Source: Xenorhabdus miraniensis (GTDB lineage: Bacteria; Pseudomonadota; Gammaproteobacteria; Enterobacterales; Enterobacteriaceae). From it: a DNA stretch of 64,000 nt. Position numbers and translations under genes: made by a program. The DNA is taken from positions 124,001 through 188,000 of the forward strand of contig NZ_NITZ01000001.1 of the NCBI RefSeq assembly GCF_002632615.1. The letters are read 5' to 3'. Below the pieces are notes generated by a model. That model saw only the letters and a list, made by a program, of their open reading frames with translations, was not told the origin of the DNA and made no database searches. This document shows positions 48,885 through 56,990 of this stretch, piece after piece (the first letter of the stretch is position 1; every line of letters begins with the position of its first letter).

Positions 48885-49125
48885 TTATCTCCGATTTAAA
48901 TCAGGCGCATAACGCTGTACCCAACGGTAAATTGTCGTATGATCAACATTGATTCCCCGTTCAGCCAACATCTCCTGAAGCGCACGATAGCTGATGCCAT
49001 ATTTGCAGTACCAACGCACTGCTCATAAAATGATAATGCCCGTGAAATGGCGCCCTTTGAATACATTCATACCGGGTACTCCGAGTGATAATGAACCCAC
49101 GAAATCCGAACTTTGCAACAGTGCC
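48885..49125 (-). pseudogene. IS6-family transposase remnant with intact terminal repeat
   Basis: Minus-strand frame from ATG 49070: MNVFKGRHF, then (across a stop codon) AVRWYCKYGISYRALQEML and NVDHTTIYRWVQRYAPDL, the N-terminal HTH of IS6/IS26-type transposases. It is cut at codon ~60. The IS6 terminal repeat GGCACTGTTGCAAAG is present at 49111-49125. The DDE domain and other end are gone. Confidence 0.8.
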
Positions 49126-49334
49126 CTAAAGAACCCGTTGAACGATGTACTAAAAATCCAAATTGTCGTGATGGGTGGATATCCAAAGGATCAGAAAGAT
49201 TATTTTGGGAAAACACTCAGTGAGTGACCAATTTTTATTGACCACAAAATTGTGGAGTGGTTGTAGTGTTAGATCTGTTTGGCCTATCGACCCTGCCTTC
49301 ACCATGGATGGCAGGGATGAACCGGCGGAATTTA
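49126..49334. other. Intergenic region, nothing recognised
   Basis: Between the IS6 remnant and nudI. No gene or clear regulatory site seen. Confidence 0.4.
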
Positions 49335-49760
49335 TCAGATTATTCCCTTCTGGGTAAAGGTAATCCGTGTTGCTTCATTCAGATCCATGGCTTTCATGGC
49401 TTCTGGTGACACCCACGCAATTTCCTGAAATTCTTCGTTGAATGTAATGTTCCGGTTGGCACTGATACAGTCAAAGATGAGGTAAATCATGTAAATTTCT
49501 TCGGTGGTGCCATCCGGATACGTTTTAACCCGGATATCATCACGAAAAGCCCAAGGTTTCACTTCCGTTATTTCCAGAGCTTCACCCAGTTCTTCCCTGA
49601 TTTCTCGTCTCAGCGCCACTTCCATTGTTTCGCTGGACTCCATTCCTCCTCCGGACAGCGCCCATTGACCCGGAAATACACCACGATCAGATGCCATTTT
49701 ACAAAGCAGGTATTCCCCATTATTTTGAATGATAGGACAAACAATTGTTCTCTGACGCAT
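49335..49760 (-). CDS. nudI: Nucleoside triphosphatase NudI
   Basis: 141 aa, same length as E. coli NudI and near-identical at [39 protein letters not shown]. The Nudix box is [25 protein letters not shown]. coli NudI hydrolyses NTPs/dNTPs, preferring pyrimidine dNTPs. It is the third gene of a tight operon: its ATG starts 1 bp after the kinase stop. It may clear or convert the nucleotide made by the upstream enzymes. Confidence 0.93.
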   Translation of the reverse strand: MRQRTIVCPIIQNNGEYLLCKMASDRGVFPGQWALSGGGMESSETMEVALRREIREELGEALEITEVKPWAFRDDIRVKTYPDGTTEEIYMIYLIFDCISANRNITFNEEFQEIAWVSPEAMKAMDLNEATRITFTQKGII

Positions 49761-49761
49761 A

Positions 49762-50469
49762 TCACCTCCGCAGCATATTGATTTTGTTGATGACTATATC
49801 AGAAAATGCGTCAATATTATCCGGACTTTGACAAATCATCACTCTGCTCCGGAGATTTTCGGGGAGATTATTCAAGAAATATTGATATTCGTCATGCCAG
49901 CCTTTTATCCATTTAATTTTTGTCACTTCATTAGGAAACTCCCTGGGGCGGATCCCGTGAATTTCATCATCATACAAATGTTGAAGAGAATATTCTGCGG
50001 AATAATCAAGGAAAACGATAAGGTCTGGTACAGGAATAATGTGATTTATTTCTTCCCATAATTGCATATATGCTCTGTGATGTGATTCATTGATATACCC
50101 CGTCTTCAGCATGAAATTAATAAATATGTAATCTTCAAGGTGAGAACGTTCCATCACCAGGTTAAATCCTTTAGCCACCCAAGATTTGATTAGCAGAGCC
50201 CGTTGGATCATAAAGTTAAGTTGTATTAGATAACCGTAGTTATTGGTATCGTCAAAAAGATACTGCAAGAAAGAGTGGTGAACACTTTTTTCGTCAATGG
50301 CGATGGTATACGGGTCATGTTGAAATAGGGATGAAGACAGTCGTTTAAGCAGGGTACTTTTTCCCACCCCGGAGTTTCCGGACAGACATATATAGAGCGG
50401 TTTTCTTTCTAAATTTCCTTCTCTTTTGTCTGCGGACCAGGGGTCCATATAAAGATAATCATATTTCAT
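49762..50469 (-). CDS. Deoxynucleoside kinase-like protein
   Basis: 235 aa. Walker [18 protein letters not shown] (about residues 29-45) and the dNK-family motif [18 protein letters not shown] (ERS with catalytic Glu) are present, and the [18 protein letters not shown] region corresponds to the LID area. dNKs phosphorylate (deoxy)nucleosides to monophosphates. Its start overlaps the radical SAM stop by 4 bp, so the pair is translationally coupled. Substrate unknown. Confidence 0.8.
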   Translation of the reverse strand: MKYDYLYMDPWSADKREGNLERKPLYICLSGNSGVGKSTLLKRLSSSLFQHDPYTIAIDEKSVHHSFLQYLFDDTNNYGYLIQLNFMIQRALLIKSWVAKGFNLVMERSHLEDYIFINFMLKTGYINESHHRAYMQLWEEINHIIPVPDLIVFLDYSAEYSLQHLYDDEIHGIRPREFPNEVTKIKWIKGWHDEYQYFLNNLPENLRSRVMICQSPDNIDAFSDIVINKINMLRR

Positions 50470-51332
50470 GCTGTAAATTTCCTGTTATCCAACCAGAATC
50501 GATTATTTTCACATTTATGTATGATTTCACTATTCCCGAAAATTGCTGCCAAAATTTTTTCTGGCGGGTCTGCCAGCATATTACCGAGCAGAGTATAGTT
50601 TTCACCATCAGGGATAATAATATCAAAATTGGGTTCCATGACGACATTGGCTTTATCACGCTCTTCAAAGGTAGCCCAGCTTATTGGCATGGTCGGATAC
50701 TGTTTTTTCAGTGCCCCCATTTTGCGGATAAACAAATCGGTTTCTATCTCCAGTTTATCCCTTTTTTCTTTCCCAACCCCTAATGGGCAGAACTGATAAA
50801 AACGCCATGCCTGAATTTTATAAGGGAGATTCTCAACCCAGCTAACAATATCGTTTAAGGTATTTACATTTGACTGGGAAACAACTGTGGTTAGTTTGAT
50901 ATTAATACTGTTATGTGCATCAGGGAGCCACATCAATATATTTTTGATCACTCTGTGCTGATTGCTCATTTTGCCACTGCGAATATCCGTATTAACCTGC
51001 TGGTCAATCCCGTCAATTGGCATTCCCACCCAGTCTAAAACAGGGTTTAATCGCTTATGATCCATCATGAAGCGATGTCCAACTGTTGACAAGTAGGTCA
51101 TAAATCCAATGTTTTTTGCGTATTCAATTAGTTCAATAAAGTCTGCTCTTGAAGTAGGTTCCCCTCCTGTAAAACCTATACGCCGGAAGCCCATTTGATA
51201 CATCCGGTCAATGACAGTAAATGCGGTGGTGAGAGGAGAATCTTCTATGCCCGGGTTTCGGAAGCATAGATCACAATCGAGATTACAATGTGAGGTTATT
51301 CTAAAGTCCATAAGTAGGCTACTGATGTCCAT
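50466..51332 (-). CDS. Radical SAM enzyme, MoaA/viperin-like
   Basis: 288 aa. The [4Fe-4S] motif CNLDCDLCF (Cys16, Cys20, Cys23; CxxxCxxC) and SAM-binding GGEP (56-59, IGFTGGEP) are clear. The middle reads LDWVGMPIDGIDQQVNTDIR and INIKLTTVVSQSN, then WRFYQF, an order like that of viperin (CNYKCGFCF, INFSGGEP, EEVNVLIGR, KINSVINRFN, WKVFQ), and the C-terminus has no extra Fe-S cluster cysteines. Viperins convert CTP/GTP/UTP to chain-terminating ddhNTPs. Coupling to a nucleoside kinase and a NTPase fits nucleotide chemistry. The viperin assignment is tentative; another MoaA-like family is possible. Confidence 0.75.
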   Translation of the reverse strand: MDISSLLMDFRITSHCNLDCDLCFRNPGIEDSPLTTAFTVIDRMYQMGFRRIGFTGGEPTSRADFIELIEYAKNIGFMTYLSTVGHRFMMDHKRLNPVLDWVGMPIDGIDQQVNTDIRSGKMSNQHRVIKNILMWLPDAHNSINIKLTTVVSQSNVNTLNDIVSWVENLPYKIQAWRFYQFCPLGVGKEKRDKLEIETDLFIRKMGALKKQYPTMPISWATFEERDKANVVMEPNFDIIIPDGENYTLLGNMLADPPEKILAAIFGNSEIIHKCENNRFWLDNRKFTA

Positions 51333-51862
51333 AAAGCATCCTTATACGATTAATTAAAAATCTCAATAAACACTACATTTTATATGGTTATTAATCTTAA
51401 TATACTCTGTAAGGAATAAAATTCAAGCACTAACATGCTTTTTTTCCAAAAGAAGTGATGGCTTTGCTTAGTACAGAGATCTGGATCAATATTTGTGAGA
51501 GCCACTTTGAAAAGGAAAATTTTTCTTCATTGAGGACATTAATCTTAATGTGAGTTTTCGTGCAGGATTGGGATCTCGTGGACGAGCCAGAATACATATC
51601 GTGCTGTATTGTATATGGTGAAGGAAATATCGTTTTTTGTAAGAGTAAATATCAGTTTAACTGAGAATTGACACCATGATTATATTGAAATAGCTCAATA
51701 TAATTAACTTTATTAGTTAAATTGTGATTAACCTCACGATACTAAAATAATTAATTAGGTGTAAAATGATATGAGGTAAAATTACTACAGTCTGATAAAA
51801 AAAATGATTTAATGGCTATAAAAATAAGCATGGCCTTGTATAACTAAGCAAAGGAGATGATT
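51333..51862. other. Divergent region between the radical SAM operon and the HAD gene
   Basis: 530 bp, AT-rich, no gene recognised. It should hold promoters for both directions. Confidence 0.45.
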
Positions 51863-52501
51863 ATGAAAGCAGTTATTTTCGATATGGATGGTGTATTGAT
51901 AGACTCTGAACCACTATGGAAAAAATCAGGCATGCTAATTTTAAATCATTATGGTATTCCTATCACTTATGATGAAATGCTTAGTATGGCAGGTATACCA
52001 GTATCCGGTATGATAGATAGAGCTTGTCGACTTTATAATAAAAATGATTTAAATAAATCTAAAATTGAAAAAGAACTTTTTCACAAAGGGGTTGAATTAA
52101 TTCTTACGGAAAAACCGCTTATGAATGGAGTAGTAGAGTGCTTAGAACTATTAGTGAAGAAAAATATTAAAATTGGCATTGCTTCTGCTTCTCCATTATC
52201 CTTCCTGTTAAAAATAGTCGAACAATGTGGTATTGATAATTATTTTGATTATATATCCTCAGCAGAGGGTATGCCATATAACAAACCCCACCCAATGGTT
52301 TATCTAAACGCCGCAGAAAAACTGAATATTTTACCTACAGAGTGCATAGGAATAGAAGATTCAAAAATCGGCATGATTTCAGTTAAAGCAGCCTCAATGA
52401 AATGTATAGTTATACCAAATAATATCGAATATAATTACTCATATTGGGATATTTCTGACTGGAAAATAAAAAGCATACATGAATTGAAGAATATAATCTA
52501 A
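51863..52501 (+). CDS. HAD-family sugar/nucleotide phosphatase (HxpB/beta-PGM-like)
   Basis: 212 aa. Motif I DMDGVLIDSEP, motif II ASASPLSF, motif III Lys in KPHPMVY and motif IV GIEDSKIGMISVKAA, with a helical cap between I and II. It resembles E. coli HxpB (YniC) and beta-phosphoglucomutase-like phosphatases. Start at ATG 51863, 6 nt after AAGGAG; the ATG at 51857 overlaps the ribosome site. Base composition is AT-rich like the island around it. Confidence 0.88.
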   Translation: MKAVIFDMDGVLIDSEPLWKKSGMLILNHYGIPITYDEMLSMAGIPVSGMIDRACRLYNKNDLNKSKIEKELFHKGVELILTEKPLMNGVVECLELLVKKNIKIGIASASPLSFLLKIVEQCGIDNYFDYISSAEGMPYNKPHPMVYLNAAEKLNILPTECIGIEDSKIGMISVKAASMKCIVIPNNIEYNYSYWDISDWKIKSIHELKNII

Positions 52502-52505
52502 TTAA

Positions 52506-52903
52506 TTAAAACTAAAAATAGCTCTCATTATTTCAGATATATAGAGAGCTTCATTTCATTATTTTGAAGTTGTTGTATTCGACTAATAAGTGTAATATGA
52601 GACTGATATTGGTTTCCATGGGTATTAGCCCATGCAAAGCTTCTTTTGGTATCATATTCAACTTTAATTCCATATCATTAATGTTCTGTTTTGCTACATC
52701 AATGAACCAAACGGGGTACTGAACCACCAAACAATTGCAGCTGATCCTACGGCTACACCAAAAAGTAGTGTAGGAGCATTTTCTTCATCTTTGTTATTAT
52801 TGTTACCGTTATAATTATTATTGTTGATTGCGTTGTTCTGGACATTGTTATCTCAAAATTGGTTATTATTACCTGAAACATTAATGTGTTCAAATTTACT
52901 CAA
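52506..52903 (-). pseudogene. Decayed Asn-rich membrane-protein gene
   Basis: Minus-strand codons from TTG 52903 (GAGGAT upstream) read SKFEHINVSGNNNQF, a TGA, then DNNVQNNAINNNNYNGNN and a hydrophobic stretch LLFGVAVGSAAIVWWF; after frameshifts RSFAWANTHGNQYQSHITL and ISRIQQLQNNEMK. No family recognised. At least one stop and one frameshift. Confidence 0.4.
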
Positions 52904-53084
52904 AATACTTATCCTCATTAAAGTTTGATTTTAATATTTACAATTTCCAACTTAGATGTTCACATAACCACTTGGTTCAATCAAGATAAAAACACCCTTA
53001 GGTAGCCATCGACAAGTCGTGTCATACATATTTAATGTATGAGAGTCGAGTTTATCTAATATCCTTGATTACCTGATGATATCC

Positions 53085-53537
53085 CTATTGTTCATTTGTT
53101 TTTATCCTTGCAAGAATATAAATAATAACCATTGAGACAGGAAATAAAATCAATGTAAAATGTAAAATGTAAAATGTAAAATGTAAATCATGATTTTTGA
53201 TAAATTTAAAAAAAGTCGAAAAATTCAAAACGTAAATAAAAGTAGATATGTTATTTAGTAAGGTAATTAAAAACACAGAAAAAATAATTCTCAAACTATA
53301 TTTTAATTTATTTCTGAAAAAGAATATGGTAGCACATAAAACAAACATAAAATTATTAATCAGCATTACATAATCGGTGATCTGAATAAAAAAAGACAAT
53401 TCAGATGGGCTATACTCCTTGCTTGTCCACAGAGTTATTACTTCTTTTATAGTTAAATCAATAGAAATAAATCCTATGTTGCTAAAAATAAATAAAATTA
53501 TTATTATCAGCATATTAAATAATGGCTTAATCCACAT
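53085..53537 (-). CDS. Small multi-pass membrane protein with a heptanucleotide repeat
   Basis: 150 aa, four hydrophobic segments (from LFNMLIIIILFIFSNIGF to FPVSMVIIYILA). Ribosome site AAGGGAG before ATG. No family recognised. A 7-bp repeat sits in codons ~117-128 (see repeat). Copy-number change would shift the frame and alter the last membrane segment. Possibly linked to the decayed Asn-rich gene beside it. Confidence 0.6.
   Translation of the reverse strand: MWIKPLFNMLIIIILFIFSNIGFISIDLTIKEVITLWTSKEYSPSELSFFIQITDYVMLINNFMFVLCATIFFFRNKLKYSLRIIFSVFLITLLNNISTFIYVLNFSTFFKFIKNHDLHFTFYILHFTLILFPVSMVIIYILARIKTNEQ
53154..53188. repeat. Heptanucleotide simple repeat (TGTAAAA)x4.9
   Basis: Four perfect TGTAAAA copies (53154-53181) and a fifth differing in the last base. 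It lies inside the reading frame of the membrane protein at 53085-53537. Confidence 0.85.
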
Positions 53538-53746
53538 TTAACTCCCTTATCATTTTTGTCAGTTCGAAAACCAACCCCAGCTAGAAAATTCTTTATCTTG
53601 CCCATGATAATTGCACATTTGTGATACACCGCAGGACAGGATATACCAGAATTATTTATGTATTCTAGTGTGATTAACGGGAAAGCTATAAGATCGTAAT
53701 TAATATAGCATATTAAACAAATAAGTATGGTTACCTGTGTTACATT

Positions 53747-53886
53747 TTGCTGCATGTTGATTGCAACGGACTGGAGTAGACGTCAAAATAATTAACTATC
53801 TTGATTTAGTGGGGTTTTTAGGGAATTTGTAGACTTGGGTAAACGTTAGAAACCTAACGAATGGTGCGAAGGCCGGACTCGCAAAC
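53747..53886. repeat. Left direct repeat / attachment-site copy of the P4-like element
   Basis: About 135 bp that repeat 62645-62786 with scattered differences (TTGCTGCATGTTGATTGCAA; GGGAATTTGTAGACTTGG; CTAACGAATGGTG-CGAAGG). It ends in a copy of the tRNA-Leu 3' end (GAAGGCCGGACTCG identical, one base missing before it). It marks the other end of the integrated element. Confidence 0.85.
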
Positions 53887-53933
53887 CAATATAATTAATT
53901 GAAATTAAATAAATTATTAAAAATAAATTTTCG

Positions 53934-53955
53934 AAATGCCCCATTTTGTGCCCCA
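53934..53955. promoter_or_regulatory. Integrase arm-type repeats, left end
   Basis: AATGCCCCATTTTGTGCCCC: two tandem TGCCCC copies. Similar GGGGCAC/TGCCCC units occur at the right end near 62598-62645, a pattern common at the ends of P4-integrase elements. Confidence 0.4.
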
Positions 53956-54133
53956 TATTTATTTTACTCCTTTTACTTGTTCATGCATTTGATTTTAATA
54001 TATTTTTATGAATACATTGGTATAAGAGTGAAGTTAAAAAAGCCATGAGGTTTAAATTGATCTGTCATCTCACTCTCAGGGCTTTGTATAAAAATTTATC
54101 ATTTTCACAAAGTTGATCACAAGTTAAAGCGGG

Positions 54134-54400
54134 TTATTCCTGTGACTTATCTCGAACCTTACGCTCAATTAATCGACCATGCTCATCAAAATAACGGCTA
54201 GGCCAGATTTCTGAGGGATGAATACCGAGATAGTTAGCAATTATCCACTCGCCTTTAGGCCATTGCCTGCTGAGTGCATTTGCTAATGTTGATGAACTGA
54301 GTCCTGCCTCACGAGAAACAGCCGCTAAGGTTGTACCTCGTTTACGTAATGCAGCAATAATATCGGCCTGATGCCAGTCATTTCTAGCATTATTATTCAT
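54134..54400 (-). CDS. Ner/Nlp-like phage transcriptional regulator
   Basis: 88 aa from ATG 54400 (GGAAGGGG ribosome site 8 nt upstream); an in-frame ATG at 54418 is also possible. The DNA-binding pattern is NDWHQADIIAALRKRGTTLAAVSREAGLSSSTLANALSRQWPKGEWIIANYLGIHPSEIWPSRY, the Ner/SfsB type. It probably controls the element's early genes. Confidence 0.9.
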   Translation of the reverse strand: MNNNARNDWHQADIIAALRKRGTTLAAVSREAGLSSSTLANALSRQWPKGEWIIANYLGIHPSEIWPSRYFDEHGRLIERKVRDKSQE

Positions 54401-54450
54401 TCCTGCTACCCCTTCCATTAATTAATCATTGATGGTGGTGATTCAAGGCA

Positions 54451-54579
54451 GGGTTAGCAGACTGGCACTCATACCAGCGAGACTTACGTCTCCCCCGCCT
54501 GAACCACCATTGAAAAGGCGATAACAGGCACACTAGCAAAATTTCTGCCAGTGTCTATGAGTGACAAGGCTGCTAAACC
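54451..54579. ncRNA. Candidate P4-type immunity RNA (cI) region
   Basis: The stretch 54451-54473 (GGGTTAGCAGACTGGCACTC onwards) is largely complementary to 54556-54579 (TATGAGTGACAAGGCTGCTA onwards). In phage P4 a short processed RNA with complementary seqA/seqB/seqC segments gives immunity by transcription termination. The location near the regulatory genes of a P4-like element fits. Boundaries and transcript are inferred. Confidence 0.35.
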
Positions 54580-54713
54580 TTGACCATTGGATTGTGCCAA
54601 TGGCGGGAATACTTTAACTGATTGTATTATTGGACTCAATAACCGAACGACTAAGTTTAACGGTTATAAACTTGCTCAACATAATGTTCAGCGTTCCAAA
54701 TACGGTCAATTCT

Positions 54714-55052
54714 TTAATCAACCAGCTCATCGATTTCCTTACTTATTATACCTGACAACATGCAATCTCTGGCGCGCGACAATGCGGCAAAACAAGAAGA
54801 ATCTGCCTTGCCCTTGACGGATATCTGTGCGCCAGAGTGAACGCAAGTTGAGGTATTGCGGGGTATCGGTTGAGTACGCTGTACTGCCGCCTGTATTAAC
54901 AGGTCATCCCCACTGGCAAAAAAGCCAGCCTCGATATCGTCAAGTTCTCCTTTTGATGCTTTTTTATCTATAAAATGCAGTGTCAGATTCACTGTGTGGT
55001 TAAGCAGGCCAAAGCCTGTCAGGGTTGTATTGCTCTTTTGCTGCGGCGTCAC
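54714..55052 (-). CDS. Hypothetical phage-regulatory-region protein
   Basis: 112 aa frame without recognised domains (TLTGFGLLNHTVNLTLHF, ASGDDLLIQAAVQRTQPIP). It overlaps another minus-strand frame. It lies where P4-like elements carry ash/icd-type small genes. Weak support. Confidence 0.3.
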   Translation of the reverse strand: MTPQQKSNTTLTGFGLLNHTVNLTLHFIDKKASKGELDDIEAGFFASGDDLLIQAAVQRTQPIPRNTSTCVHSGAQISVKGKADSSCFAALSRARDCMLSGIISKEIDELVD

Positions 55053-55413
55053 TTTCAGCGGTAAATCCGCAAAAAGTGACGCCTTGAGTTCCGCGAACGG
55101 TTAGCAAAAGTAGTGCGAACGTTGAAATACCAGTAGTTGCCGCAAGATGAAGAATCAAACGGTAGTAATGAGTTAAATATTTAGATGTAGAAAAATTGTC
55201 CGCTGAATATTTCAGACAGTGATCGTGATAAGTATGAACCGGATGTACTAAAGCCATCCTGTTATTCATTGAAGATAAAGGGAGTTGATATAAAAGATAA
55301 GTGCATGACCTAATGTTCACTACACTTGATTGGCAATATAAAAACACCTTTTGAGTGTATTTTTTAGTTTTAGAGACCTTCATTGCCAGACGAGGGTTTA
55401 GGTGTCTTGACAA
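55000..55413 (-). CDS. Hypothetical protein, possible ash/icd-type remnant
   Basis: 137 aa, one hydrophobic segment (LHLAATTGISTFALLLLTV) followed by GVTFCGFTAESDAAAKEQ. No family assigned; overlaps the previous entry. Could be a decayed P4-like early gene. Confidence 0.25.
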   Translation of the reverse strand: MSRHLNPRLAMKVSKTKKYTQKVFLYCQSSVVNIRSCTYLLYQLPLSSMNNRMALVHPVHTYHDHCLKYSADNFSTSKYLTHYYRLILHLAATTGISTFALLLLTVRGTQGVTFCGFTAESDAAAKEQYNPDRLWPA

Positions 55414-55907
55414 TATCTGCTTCCAAAGGTGTGCAGATGTACCACAATTCTTGCTCTCCCTTTCAGGCTACGGGAGTTTTTGTTGCCATTACAGCTATAT
55501 GGCCATCTATGATGGCGAGTAAACTAATTCAGACTAGACGTTTTTTTCCGTTATGGCAACAAGAAACGGGTAGTTTGAACAATAAAAACTATATCTATTC
55601 TTCACACCAAACCATGCGATAAATAAAGAGTCATCCCCCTAATATTGGGAACTATTAGTACTTTCTTAACTGATTCGCAAAAAACACCGCATTTAGTAGG
55701 CAAAGATCGGTAAGGGTGATGAAGCATACAACATTTAGATGCTAGCTGTTCAAACTAAAATCAAAAATACTAGCACACTTAAAGGTGGTACAAAAACATT
55801 CAAATCCGGGCCAATAATGCATGGATTTATGTTTTTTCTAACTAATTACATCGTTATTGGTGTATCATTACCAAAAAATTGGTTTAATTTTATCATGAGG
55901 TGGTAAA
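55414..55907. other. Region upstream of the AAA-ATPase gene
   Basis: No convincing gene. It should contain the promoter of the ATPase-subtilase pair just before 55908. Confidence 0.4.
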
Positions 55908-56990
55908 GTGATTAACTTAACTAATGATATATTCATTGACGTCGTCAGTGATGCTCTGTCTGGCAAGCGAGACAGTCTTGTCATGCGACTACGCATGGTG
56001 ACAAAAAAGCTCAAAAAAGAGTCACCAGAATTAGCAACAAAATTAGAAAGCCTACTTATGCAAACTAGTGGAGCATATGCTGTAGAAAGAGCTCAACCGA
56101 TTACCCCTAGAGCAACCCCCGTAGATGCAGATACAAGGCAAAAATTGTTAGTTGAAACATATCCTGTAATTCTAGATGTTGAACCTGTTTGGCCAACAAG
56201 CACATCGTTAGCTCTAAATCGTTTTGTAATCGAATGGGAAATGAAAGAACTCTTGCACAAAGAGGGCCTACATCCGTCCCGCTCCCTTTTAATGGGAGGG
56301 CCTCCTGGAGTAGGTAAAACTTTGGCTGCAAAATGGTTAGCCAGCAAACTAAATATGCCCTTATTGACTCTTGATCTTGCTAGTGTGATGAGCAGCTATC
56401 TTGGTAAGACAGGAAATAACATAAGATCCGTACTTAACTACGCCTCATCTTTTCCATGTATATTACTACTTGACGAGTTCGATGCCATTGCCAAAAAAAG
56501 AGATGACGCTACAGATGTCGGTGAACTTAAAAGACTTGTTACCGTTCTTTTACAATCTATCGATGAATGGCCCAACACATCTATTCTCATAGCAGCAACT
56601 AATCATTCTGAACTTTTGGATACTGCTGCATGGAGAAGATTTGATAGAGTTATAAACTTTGAATATCCTACTAATGATTTAATTCAACGTTATCTTATAT
56701 CGAAAGAAATTGCAGAAAGTTTAGCGCACTATATTTCATCAAGATTAGGTGAAATATCTTATGCTGTGATTGAAAAATCCATCAATCAAGCGAAGCGGAA
56801 TTCCATTATAGAGCAGATACCTTTAAGCTCAGCTCTAATTGATGAATTACTGAACAATACAGCATTGGAAAATGTCATAAAAACGATGCTTGATGAGGGT
56901 GTTTCCCAAAGAAAAATATCGTCAGACTTAGGAATACCAAGATCGCAAATTAGAAAAATCATTAAAATAGAGGATGAAGGTAATGAATGA
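55908..56990 (+). CDS. AAA+ ATPase of an ATPase-subtilase defence pair
   Basis: 360 aa. Helical N-terminus, then an AAA core: Walker A GGPPGVGKT (130-138), Walker B CILLLDEFDAIA (Asp189, Glu190), sensor 1 IAATNHSEL and Arg-finger region WRRFDRVINF. The C-terminus (GVSQRKISSDLGIPRSQIRKIIK) is an HTH-like segment. Such ATPases are paired with S8 proteases in defence islands (pairs named IteA/IteS in some annotations, from memory). The stop overlaps the protease start by 8 bp. GTG start behind GAGGTGG. Confidence 0.85.
   Translation: MINLTNDIFIDVVSDALSGKRDSLVMRLRMVTKKLKKESPELATKLESLLMQTSGAYAVERAQPITPRATPVDADTRQKLLVETYPVILDVEPVWPTSTSLALNRFVIEWEMKELLHKEGLHPSRSLLMGGPPGVGKTLAAKWLASKLNMPLLTLDLASVMSSYLGKTGNNIRSVLNYASSFPCILLLDEFDAIAKKRDDATDVGELKRLVTVLLQSIDEWPNTSILIAATNHSELLDTAAWRRFDRVINFEYPTNDLIQRYLISKEIAESLAHYISSRLGEISYAVIEKSINQAKRNSIIEQIPLSSALIDELLNNTALENVIKTMLDEGVSQRKISSDLGIPRSQIRKIIKIEDEGNE

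Noticed and set aside
51460..51640. Protein-like stretch between the radical SAM and HAD genes
   Set aside because: Short frames only, with no family match by eye; not enough to call a pseudogene.
53154..53188. Possible CRISPR-like array
   Set aside because: Seven-base units with no spacers; this is a simple sequence repeat.
53507..53755. 82-codon minus-strand frame overlapping the membrane-protein gene start and the left direct repeat
   Set aside because: It crosses the repeat border and has no domain; probably chance.
55383..55622. 79-codon plus-strand frame
   Set aside because: No ribosome site, no domain, and it lies in the decayed regulatory region of the P4-like element.
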